In this document: piece by piece, positions 57,125-64,000 of the stretch
Layout: every line of letters starts with the position of its first letter
Position numbering within the stretch: position 1 is the stretch's first letter
Program-made: the position numbers and the translations under genes
Notes under the pieces: model-generated
The model's database searches: none
What the model saw: the letters and a program-made list of their open reading frames with translations, nothing else
What the model was told of the DNA's origin: nothing
Source: Hymenobacter sp. BT188
GTDB lineage: Bacteria > Bacteroidota > Bacteroidia > Cytophagales > Hymenobacteraceae
NCBI RefSeq assembly: GCF_014333585.1
Contig: NZ_JACSCW010000005.1
Coordinates: forward strand, 405,656 to 469,655
Direction: 5' to 3'
Length of the DNA: 64,000 nt

Positions 57125-58294
57125 CTATTTACGCTTGCTGGGGGGCAATTTTAAGTCTTGATAGTAGAAATGTTGCTCCAGACTTGTGAATGGTTGCCCA
57201 TCAACTTCCGCATAGGGATAAACGAAATAGTTGAGGGGCGCGCCTTGCTGGCGCGGGGCCAGCGTAAGGTCGCGGCCGCGGGTCAGCTCTATGCGGTTTT
57301 CATCATGGGCACCAAAAAAGTAGGCACGCTGCGCAGGGTTTTTGGCCGCCTCTGATGCATCAATAGGCACCCAGCCGGTTTCGGGCGTATAAAACTCTGC
57401 CCAGCAGTGATAACCTTTCACCTCGCCGGTACCGCGCTCAGGAGGTAGTGGAAAGCCGATGCTGAAGCGCGCTGGAATACCGAGGGCGCGGCAATAGCCA
57501 ATGAATACTGCGTGAAAATCGGTGCAGTTGCCACGACGAGCATCGCAGGCGTAATAGATATCGCCGCGGCCCCAGCCCTGACCGGTTTTGTCGTACTTAA
57601 CGGTAGAAACCACGTGATTATAAATAGCTTGCGCCTTTTCAAGATCGGTGCGCGCATTGGCTTGCACCACCACATCGTTGGCCCACTGCTTGATCTTGTT
57701 ATCCAGCGGCACGAGGCGGTCGGGTTTTAGCCAGCGGGCCATATTGGAGTCCGGAGCTTCGGTGGTTTTAGTAGCCCCAGTGGCCGACTTGGGTGCCACG
57801 GCTGGGTTCAGGTGCTCGCGCCGCGCCGCCTGAAAACGCACCGATACGGTGAAAGGCGCTGCCGACGGATTCTTCACCTTCAAATGCAGCATTTGGTTAT
57901 TATACTGCGCCTTCACTACTTCATACCCATGCGGAGATTTTATCTTCAAGTCGCTAATAGTTTGCGACTTATCGGAGTGCGGCACTGGTAGCCACAGATC
58001 AACGGCATTAGCGCTGGGGGGCAAATCTCGAACGGTTGTCTTGTATTCGAAGGCAAACGTACGAACGCGGACTGGCTGGGGGGCTTTTTTGGGCGCTGTC
58101 TCCAGTATGGAGCTTGCATTAGGCGTGAACGCGGTAATCAAAACCAGGAAAGCAAACTGCCCAAGTCGTTTAGGCGAAAGAAAAGCACAAATCACAATAG
58201 GGGATAGTTTTGCTACAAACTTTAGCTTCAATAAAAAGTTGGTGAGCAGCTGCTTATAAATGAAGTAGATAAGAGGGACGGTGTACGCCTGCAA
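57125..58294 (-). CDS. Exported transglutaminase-like protein
   Basis: 389 residues. Transglutaminase-core fold with Cys in GNCTDFHAVFIGYCRALG, His in GYHCWAEFYTPE and Asp in GWVPIDASEA. A GTG start at 58195 would give a cleaner signal peptide (RLGQFAFLVLITAFTPNAS); the ATG frame at 58294 adds about 33 residues of uncertain worth. Likely periplasmic or surface peptidase/crosslinker; exact activity unknown. Motif copies read as LKLPPSK, DLPPSAN and KKAPQPV. Confidence 0.86.
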   Translation of the reverse strand: MQAYTVPLIYFIYKQLLTNFLLKLKFVAKLSPIVICAFLSPKRLGQFAFLVLITAFTPNASSILETAPKKAPQPVRVRTFAFEYKTTVRDLPPSANAVDLWLPVPHSDKSQTISDLKIKSPHGYEVVKAQYNNQMLHLKVKNPSAAPFTVSVRFQAARREHLNPAVAPKSATGATKTTEAPDSNMARWLKPDRLVPLDNKIKQWANDVVVQANARTDLEKAQAIYNHVVSTVKYDKTGQGWGRGDIYYACDARRGNCTDFHAVFIGYCRALGIPARFSIGFPLPPERGTGEVKGYHCWAEFYTPETGWVPIDASEAAKNPAQRAYFFGAHDENRIELTRGRDLTLAPRQQGAPLNYFVYPYAEVDGQPFTSLEQHFYYQDLKLPPSKRK

Positions 58295-58403
58295 AGGTAA
58301 GGCTCACGCGCTTGACGAGCTTCTTACGTAGCGTTTTTAGGGGAATTTGCCGACCTTCCAGCTCGTATTATCAAGCAAACCCACCCTTGCTTTCTCTACT
58401 TCT

Positions 58404-59606
58404 ATGGCTTATTACCACCGCCTCGGCCAGATTCCGCGCAAGCGCCACACCCAGTTCCGTCAGCCCGACGGATCGCTCTATGCGGAGCAACTCGTGGGCA
58501 CGCTCGGCTTCCACGGCGTCTCCTCCTTGCTCTATCATATTAACCCGCCTACCCAGATAAAAGAAGTCGGCGAACCATTGCCTTACAGTGAAAAGCTGCT
58601 AAAAGACAGAGCGTTGCAGCCCAGCCATCTACGCACTCTTGCCCAGACCACCACTGGCGGCGACTACTTGCAAGCCAGACAAACACTGATGGGCAATGCC
58701 GATGTGATGCTCAGCATCTGCAACCCAACGGAGCGGCGTATGCAGTATTACTACAAAAACGCCTTGGCCGACGAGGTAATTTTCGTGCACGAAGGCCGCG
58801 GCGAGTTGTGGAGCCAGTTAGGGAAAGTCAGCTTCGAGCCTGGCGACTACGTGGTGGTGCCGCGGACCATTATTCACCAGTTTCATTTTGAAGAAGGGCC
58901 CGTGCGATTGCTCATTATTGAGTCGTTCAGCCCCATCGAAACGTGCCGGCGCTACCGCAACCACTTCGGGCAGCTGCTGGAACACTCGCCCTACTGTGAG
59001 CGGGATATGCGCCCTCCCACGGAGTTGATTATTGAAGATGAGCCCGGTGAATACCGCGTACAGGTGAAAAAAGAGGGCTATCTGCACCAGCTCACCTACG
59101 CCCATTCGCCCTTTGATGTGGTCGGCTGGGACGGCTACTTCTTTCCCTACGCTTTTTCCATTCATGATTTTGAGCCCATTACGGGCCGCATTCACCAGCC
59201 GCCGCCCGTGCACCAGACATTTGAAGCAAATAATTTCGTCATCTGCTCCTTCGTGCCGCGCCTGTTCGACTATCACCCCCAGAGTATTCCGGCGCCTTAC
59301 AACCATTCCAACGTCGACTCCGACGAGGTGCTTTATTATGTGGCTGGTAATTTCATGTCGCGCAAAGGCATTGATCTGGCGTCGTTTACGGTTCATCCGA
59401 GCGGTTTGCCCCACGGGCCGCACCCCGGCACGGTAGAGGCCAGCATTGGCAAAAAGGAAACCCACGAGCTGGCAGTGATGGTCGATACCTTCCGCCCCAT
59501 GTACCTCACCGAAACGGCCCTGCAATACGTGGATGATAAATACCCGATGAGCTGGAACCCAGTTTTCAAGCACGAAGCCCCTCGTGCCGCCGATATGATG
59601 GACTAA
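58404..59606 (+). CDS. hmgA: Homogentisate 1,2-dioxygenase
   Basis: 400 residues from ATG 58404. Opens the aromatic ring of homogentisate in tyrosine/phenylalanine degradation, using iron. The cupin fold is recognisable: FHGVSSLLYH, VIFVHEGRGELWSQLGKVSF, GDYVVVPRTIIHQFHF, and the metal region DEVLYYVAGNF, SGLPHGPHPGTVEASIGKKE. The frame upstream from 58347 is not protein-like. Followed in the same direction by a small lipoprotein gene with a short gap. Confidence 0.94.
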   Translation: MAYYHRLGQIPRKRHTQFRQPDGSLYAEQLVGTLGFHGVSSLLYHINPPTQIKEVGEPLPYSEKLLKDRALQPSHLRTLAQTTTGGDYLQARQTLMGNADVMLSICNPTERRMQYYYKNALADEVIFVHEGRGELWSQLGKVSFEPGDYVVVPRTIIHQFHFEEGPVRLLIIESFSPIETCRRYRNHFGQLLEHSPYCERDMRPPTELIIEDEPGEYRVQVKKEGYLHQLTYAHSPFDVVGWDGYFFPYAFSIHDFEPITGRIHQPPPVHQTFEANNFVICSFVPRLFDYHPQSIPAPYNHSNVDSDEVLYYVAGNFMSRKGIDLASFTVHPSGLPHGPHPGTVEASIGKKETHELAVMVDTFRPMYLTETALQYVDDKYPMSWNPVFKHEAPRAADMMD

Positions 59607-59671
59607 ACGATTTACTAGTAAGTGAAACCGATTGGCCGAGTTGTTGCGGAATTGCGTCAAAAGCCAATCAT

Positions 59672-60196
59672 ATGAAAAAAATACTGTTCGTCTTTCCCCT
59701 AGCTCTCTTGTTGTTAGCCGTCGGCTGCAAGAAAATTGATCAACTTCTAACTTTCTACATCGAAGACACTCAGAACATTAAAGTTGCTGGCAACGCCGTG
59801 GTAGGGTTAATTCCTGTTGCGCCGGTAGCCGTGACAACCCGCTCAGAGGAACGCTTCAAAAATGAAGATACCCGCGCTGATTTGGTAAAGGATGTGAGCC
59901 TGAACAAGCTTACGCTCACTATTACCGACCCAAATAATGAGAATTTCGACTTTTTAGAAAGCGTAACCCTTTATATCAGCACTGATCAGAATGACCGGGT
60001 AGCACTGGCTTCGCTTAATCCGGTGCCGACGGGGCAAAAGGTTATCGATCTTAAGCCAAGTGGTGCCAAACTGGATAAGTACCTCAAGGCATCCGGCTAC
60101 ACACTTACCACGGAAGCCCGCGTGAAGCGCGCCGTCGCTCAGGATATTACCATGCGTGCCGACTCACGCTTCAAAGTGACTGCTGATCCGTTGTAA
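59672..60196 (+). CDS. Hypothetical lipoprotein
   Basis: 174 residues; lipobox LLAVGCKK (Cys19). Mature part is mixed alpha/beta (LLTFYIEDTQNIKVAGNAVV, LTITDPNNENFDFLESVTLY, VIDLKPSGAKLDKYLKASGY). No known domain; probably an outer-membrane-anchored periplasmic protein of Bacteroidota type. Terminator follows at 60214-60260. Confidence 0.8.
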   Translation: MKKILFVFPLALLLLAVGCKKIDQLLTFYIEDTQNIKVAGNAVVGLIPVAPVAVTTRSEERFKNEDTRADLVKDVSLNKLTLTITDPNNENFDFLESVTLYISTDQNDRVALASLNPVPTGQKVIDLKPSGAKLDKYLKASGYTLTTEARVKRAVAQDITMRADSRFKVTADPL

Positions 60197-60213
60197 CTAA
60201 GAGATGCAAACCA

Positions 60214-60260
60214 CATAAAAAAAGCCCCCCGGAGTAGTTCTTGGGGGCTTTTTTTATGTG
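60214..60260 (+). terminator. Motif-type terminator, diverged
   Basis: AAAAAAAGCCCCCCGGAG and TTGGGGGCTTTTTTTA arms; five G in the right arm and a G in place of A after the six C. Between convergent genes. Confidence 0.88.
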
Positions 60261-60271
60261 ACTTACGGAGG

Positions 60272-61066
60272 CTACTCGGGCTGAACTGTCCTGTTGTATT
60301 CGTCGACTATCTGGACTACGTGCGCCAAATCGACGAATGTAAGCTTGTGAGCCGAAGCGTAGCTCGCCATCCGGTTCGCATCCTTTCCAAATAGATACAG
60401 AACACCGGTCTTGTTAAGATTTACCTCCTGTACAGTAGTGCGCTTGGGTGTACGGGCATACAAACGACTTAAGCGCTCTATTCTTTGATCGGCGGGCCGC
60501 CCAGTACCGCCAGGAGCGAAGGCGGAAGATGTAGTTTGGACAACTACTTCGTGCAGCAGCAATAGATCCACGGGTCCTGGCACGGAGTTTATCTTTTCAA
60601 ACAGGTTAAAGTCGTGGCGCGATTGTTCCGACTGGTACGGATGAGCCACAAACTCCCTAAATACGGATGGTAAAGCAGTGCCAAATTGTGCTGCCTGAAA
60701 CTGCGGAAGTAGTAATACGCTGTCTGGCTTGGCTGGAGAACCTGGGCGCTGAATTTCCAGCGCCCGCGCCACCAAGTTGTAGCGCATAGGAGCTTTGATT
60801 TCCTGTCCATTGGCCAGTTTTACGGTGCCCGGCCGCCAGTCGCTATCATAATAGGTCAGGGGTGAGGCCATCTTAAGCTGCTCCACTATTCGCTGTTGAT
60901 GGGCATTCCGAACGCCCACCTGGAAGGTTTCCTGACGCAACTGTGCCATAGAAGGCCCATTTACGCCCGGACTCATGTTAACAGTCTCCTGTGCGTAGCT
61001 AGCCGAGCAAAAAAGCAGAGGTAAGGTAGCGCCGAACCCAAGGCAGATAATAAGGGAACTTTTCAT
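60272..61066 (-). CDS. Hypothetical secreted protein, intact paralogue
   Basis: 264 residues with signal peptide (LPLLFCSASYAQ). Shares order and key blocks with the broken gene at 61136-61864: TYYDSDWRPGTVKLANGQEI, MRYNLVARALEIQ, PVDLLLLHEVV, and a C-terminal VQEVNLNKTGVLYLFGKDAN. Family function unknown. Its paralogue lies immediately upstream on the same strand. Confidence 0.82.
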   Translation of the reverse strand: MKSSLIICLGFGATLPLLFCSASYAQETVNMSPGVNGPSMAQLRQETFQVGVRNAHQQRIVEQLKMASPLTYYDSDWRPGTVKLANGQEIKAPMRYNLVARALEIQRPGSPAKPDSVLLLPQFQAAQFGTALPSVFREFVAHPYQSEQSRHDFNLFEKINSVPGPVDLLLLHEVVVQTTSSAFAPGGTGRPADQRIERLSRLYARTPKRTTVQEVNLNKTGVLYLFGKDANRMASYASAHKLTFVDLAHVVQIVDEYNRTVQPE

Positions 61067-61135
61067 AAATGTAATTCCAATAGCAAAATCATGCTTTACT
61101 ATGCGGAAGCTATACGCAAGATAACTATTTGACTG

Positions 61136-61864
61136 TTATCTGATTAAGGTCTGGTAGTGTTCCATCATTCTCACTACGCTAGGCCGCTGCTCATAGCTTA
61201 GATTGTTCTGACTAGCGTATGCTTCTATTTGGGGGGCTTTTTCATTGAACAGCCGCAGCACTGCCTTCTTATTCAAACTTAATGCCTCAACTCGCTCCTG
61301 GCCGGCGCGCAACACGTACGGCTGGGTACTGCGCAGGTATTGGGCGGCGCGTGTTTCAACGCCAAGAGCTTAATTGCGGGCGGCTGGCCGTTCTACTACT
61401 TCGTGAAGCAGAAATAAGCGCACAGGGCCCTGATTGAGCGATTCAAAAAAGTTTTTGCCGCTATACGTTGCCGACCGATACGACTGAACCTCGAAAACCT
61501 GCCCGTTTTGTCCGGCTGCTCCCAGTATAAAACCGCGCACGCTGGCTGGTGGTATTACCCGAATACCTCCTTCTGCGGTCGGGTCCTGCACCTCTACCAG
61601 TCGCATTGCCATATTGAAGCGCATTGCTGGCACCGCCAGCCCCTGATCATTGGATAGCAATATCGTACCAGCCTTCCAGTCAGGAGTATAGTAGGCCTGA
61701 TCGTGCGTAAGCTTGGTTTGATCAACGATGCGGCGGTATTCAAAGGGCGTATACGAGCCCCCCGTCAGCCGCCCCATTTCGCTCATTGTTACCGCTTGAT
61801 TTTGAGCTATGCTCACGCTAATCAACGACAAATTCAATAACGCTATCAAGCTTATTCGTTTCAT
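61136..61864 (-). pseudogene. Secreted protein paralogue interrupted by in-frame TAA
   Basis: Signal peptide and first 164 residues run from ATG 61864 (MKRISLIALLNLSLISVSIA) to TAA at 61370-61372. Beyond the stop, the same frame stays open for 77 codons to TAA 61136-61138 and reads GVETRAAQYLRSTQPYVLRA, VEALSLNKKAVLRLFNEKAP, matching the C-terminal part of the 60272-61066 paralogue (VQEVNLNKTGVLYLFGKDAN, ASYASAHKLTF). No frameshift is needed, so a single base change (a TAA in place of a sense codon) would have split the gene. Full length would be 241 codons plus the stop. Confidence 0.85.
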
Positions 61865-61943
61865 CTTAAATGGGATAGATATAGAGTATTAAGTAGGCCC
61901 AACAGCCCCAAAGTCAGGTGTGCATAAAGCCTGAAGCACGCTT

Positions 61944-63503
61944 TTACCGATTGCGTCCGTACTGCTCGTGACTGCTTACCCAGTCGCTGCTCGAGATGGC
62001 CGCGCCTAGGCTTAGCTCGCCGGCTAGCACTACGCCCGCCACGATTTCGGCAAACTTGTTCACCGTGCCCCGGCCCACGCAGCCCAGCATCCGCAGGCAC
62101 TCATTCTGTGTGGCCAGCCCGGTGCCGCCGCCGTGCGTGGCTACGATGAGAGACGGAATAGTGATATTCAAATACAGGTCGCCCTCCTTCGTTACCTCCG
62201 AATAAAGCACACCTGCCGACGACTCCGACACGTTGGCCACATCCTGACCAGTAGCAATGAACATGGCCGTAATGCCGTTGGCTGAGTGCGCGCCGTTGTT
62301 GTTGGCGCCCGAAATAAAGGCCCCCACGTTGCTCACCTGCCCATGATAAGCGAGCTGCTCGGGCGTCACGCGCATGCGTTGCTGTAGAATATCGCGCTTG
62401 ATGACGGCCTCAGCTACTACGCGTTTGCCGCGGGTACGCATGACGTTGATCTGGGAGGCTTTTTTGTCGGTGGCGAAGTTGGATTCGAGGTAGAAATGGC
62501 GGATGCCGGCCCCCTTATAGTTTTCCAGAATCCAGGAGCACGCGGCAAAAGTGGCGCGCCCAACCATGTTTTGCCCGGCAGCGTCGCCGGTGCTGTAGTT
62601 GAAACGCAGGTAGGCAAACTTGGTGGCCAGATACGTATCGATGTACTGGAGCTTGGCCACGCGCGAAGTACTTTCGGCCTCCTGACGAATAGAGTCGATT
62701 TCGGCCTCTACCCACTTGGAAAAGTCGCGGGCGCCGCGGGCATCATCGAACACGAACACGGGGGCTCGCTGCATGGCGTCGCCGATGACGGTGCACTTCA
62801 CGCCCCCGCACAGGTTGAGCACCTGCATGCCCCGGTTGTAGCTGGCTACCAGCGTACCTTCGGTGGTAGCCATCGGAATGAGGAAATCGCCCTGGGCATG
62901 CTCGCCGTGCACAGTAAGCGGCCCGGCCAAACCCAACGGAATTTGGGCCACGCCCACAAAATGCTCGCAGTTGCCCTGTAGCATGTGCGGGTCGAAGGAG
63001 TATTTTTTTAGATGCTCGAACTCCTGGCCAGTGTACGTCTGGGCGAAGTGCTGCCGCTCCTGAATGGCGGCCTCGGCGTAGTCGTCGGCATCCTGGCGCG
63101 GAATGCGCGTGCGGTTGGTCGACTGGGTTACGATGCTGTCCTCTACCTCCACGTGCAGGTCGCCGAAAGGATCGGCTGCGAACTGCACCTGTACACCGTG
63201 CAAACCCTCTGACAAGGCAGTCGTGGTCAGGTAAAACGTGATGCTGTGGCCCACCAGAAACTCTAGGCCGCCGGGCGTGCGGCTCAGCACATCGGGCGCG
63301 GGCCGTATGTCGCCATCGCCCAGGTCAAGGGCAATATGATCAGGCGTAATGCGCTCTTCATCGATCTGCACGTAGTCGAGGCGGGTGAAGCGGACGGTGT
63401 CAAGACGGTTCTTGATGCTGAAAGCCACGCCGTTAGGCGTGTTGCGCAGGCTGCCACGAGTATAGAGCAGCTTGAGCAGCATAGGACTGGGCGTAAAGAT
63501 CAT
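61944..63503 (-). CDS. hmgR: Hydroxymethylglutaryl-CoA reductase
   Basis: 519 residues. Reduces HMG-CoA to mevalonate, committing step of mevalonate isoprenoid biosynthesis. Motifs: CEHFVGVAQIPLGLAGPLTV, MATTEGTLVASYNRG, GDAMQRAPV, GQNMVGRATFAACSW, ANGITAMFIATGQDVANVSE, THGGGTGLATQNECLRMLGC and the C-terminal SSHEQYGRNR with catalytic His. The first 110 residues are an extra domain not found in short HMGRs. Likely cytoplasmic. Stands alone here; other mevalonate genes are not in the window. Confidence 0.93.
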   Translation of the reverse strand: MIFTPSPMLLKLLYTRGSLRNTPNGVAFSIKNRLDTVRFTRLDYVQIDEERITPDHIALDLGDGDIRPAPDVLSRTPGGLEFLVGHSITFYLTTTALSEGLHGVQVQFAADPFGDLHVEVEDSIVTQSTNRTRIPRQDADDYAEAAIQERQHFAQTYTGQEFEHLKKYSFDPHMLQGNCEHFVGVAQIPLGLAGPLTVHGEHAQGDFLIPMATTEGTLVASYNRGMQVLNLCGGVKCTVIGDAMQRAPVFVFDDARGARDFSKWVEAEIDSIRQEAESTSRVAKLQYIDTYLATKFAYLRFNYSTGDAAGQNMVGRATFAACSWILENYKGAGIRHFYLESNFATDKKASQINVMRTRGKRVVAEAVIKRDILQQRMRVTPEQLAYHGQVSNVGAFISGANNNGAHSANGITAMFIATGQDVANVSESSAGVLYSEVTKEGDLYLNITIPSLIVATHGGGTGLATQNECLRMLGCVGRGTVNKFAEIVAGVVLAGELSLGAAISSSDWVSSHEQYGRNR

Positions 63504-63853
63504 AAGCCGGAGGAGGTGGGGTTAGAACTATCGGCTTATAAGGTGCGAATTTTTTGGGAATGAGCAACAGGAACAGTTAGCAGCTGCTAGAGCGTAGGAG
63601 TCGCTCGGCTGCGCCGAGTGGCATTTACGCTTCATTAGTAACACTGCGACGCGTTGGTGGCCGTTGAAATAGTAACTCGATTGGCTCGAGACGCTCCGGT
63701 GTAGGCGTCACTCTGCACAGCCGAGCGACTGCGAAAATGCCACCACTCAGCCCTCGGTTACCTAGCCCCAATCAATTTGAAATTCACCTCCTAACCACGT
63801 TCCAGTTGTGTGCGGCGTAGCTATACTACCTTATATCTCGGCCACAAAGCCCA
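63504..63853. other. Intergenic region with degenerate inverted repeat
   Basis: Holds the imperfect hairpin 63594-63735 and no gene that I can support. Promoter for the HMG-CoA reductase gene expected near 63504-63590. Confidence 0.5.
63594..63735. repeat. Imperfect inverted repeat, 23-bp arms
   Basis: AGTCGCTCGGCTGCGCCGAG at 63599 onward pairs with its near-complement ending at 63730 (CAGCCGAGCGACT core exact over 13 bases, about 20 of 23 overall). The arms are about 85 bases apart. Probably a degenerate dispersed palindromic element, different in sequence from REP copies A-C. Confidence 0.6.
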
Positions 63854-64000
63854 TTAACTACGCAACAGCCGGCCTAAGGGAAATAATACAGTGGCCAGCG
63901 CGACAAGCATTACTAAGCTGAGTATTATCCTATGTTCGCCTACCCGCCCTAACTTGAGGCTGCTGAGAAGGAAAAGGGAGGAATAAGATTCCGCCATTAT
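63854..64000 (-). CDS. Possible C-terminal fragment of a membrane protein (partial)
   Basis: On the minus strand an open frame enters from beyond the window edge and stops at TAA 63854-63856. The last 47 residues contain one hydrophobic helix (IILSLVMLVALATVLFPLGR) and end LLRS. An ATG exists at 63997, so it could also be a 47-residue protein. Assignment uncertain. Confidence 0.3.
   Translation of the reverse strand: MMAESYSSLFLLSSLKLGRVGEHRIILSLVMLVALATVLFPLGRLLRS

Larger units (their letters stand above)
1623..58084. repeat. Highly iterated motif GCCCCCCAG (dispersed, both strands)
   Basis: 37 exact copies by hand count. GCCCCCCAG on +: 2390, 2898, 5677, 9774, 12244, 13268, 16425, 25050, 25161, 28080, 37264, 43830, 43863, 46363, 53594. 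On - (CTGGGGGGC on +): 1623, 6246, 12260, 13284, 19869, 21993, 24183, 25066, 33744, 35177, 36977, 37291, 39056, 46031, 48935, 51979, 52866, 53242, 54709, 57138, 58014, 58076. At least 16 more match GCCCCCCA with another base after it. The side before the G is A/T-rich (AAAAA, CAAATT, AAAAT or TTT). Chance expectation for the 9-mer at this base composition is about one per window (rough zero-order estimate). Confidence 0.93.

Overview
The window looks like a chromosomal segment of a Bacteroidota bacterium, most likely Hymenobacter or a close relative (family Hymenobacteraceae). This is inferred from protein make-up and style, not from a marker gene: SusD-free Cytophagales-type secreted enzymes, a MoxR/DUF58/BatA/DUF4175/DUF4159 locus, TonB-domain M56 peptidase, many SpII and 'AQ'-ending signal peptides, little Shine-Dalgarno, several TTG/GTG starts and a GC content of roughly 55-60% by eye. 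No rRNA, tRNA, CRISPR array, transposase, integrase or phage gene was found.

Layout. 1-13 kb: phosphate acetyltransferase (pta), a GH43 arabinanase-like enzyme, a serine hydrolase, periplasmic trehalase, catalase-peroxidase (katG), a gluconolactonase-like protein and the SRAP/YedK DNA-crosslink repair protein. 12-15.5 kb: small proteins and an ECF sigma factor followed by a membrane protein that joins an anti-sigma-like head to a trypsin-like protease. 15.6-24.1 kb: one long minus-strand MoxR-type operon (DUF4159, MoxR, DUF58, BatA, DUF4175, membrane protein). 25-31.3 kb: two tandem tldD-pmbA pairs; both TldD copies carry a Tat-like signal while their PmbA partners carry none. 31.5-33.8 kb: McrBC restriction system. 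34-41 kb: M1 aminopeptidase, secreted lipase-like hydrolase, BlaI repressor with an M56-TonB peptidase. 41.8-46 kb: type I pullulanase lipoprotein converging on a two-component system with an outer-membrane barrel protein. 46.9-54 kb: small secreted proteins, pentapeptide protein, patatin/BamA-type outer-membrane phospholipase, and a ruvX-def-PLC-DUF486 run. 54-64 kb: CtpA-like protease, HEAT protein, transglutaminase, homogentisate dioxygenase, lipoproteins, a broken secreted gene and HMG-CoA reductase.

The strongest signals outside genes are repeats. (1) The 9-mer GCCCCCCAG, preceded by an A/T run, occurs 37 times exactly by hand count, on both strands, inside genes in several reading frames and, as paired inverted copies, in the terminators; its behaviour resembles a DNA uptake sequence or another highly iterated recognition site. 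(2) A roughly 92-bp REP-like hairpin occurs three times, in both orientations, with compensating base changes in the stem. (3) There are further palindromes at 3714-3776, 56992-57111 and 63594-63735.

Decay is visible in two places: a secreted-protein gene at 61136-61864 is cut by a single in-frame TAA, and a 65-bp degenerate copy of the pullulanase 3' end lies at 48340-48404.
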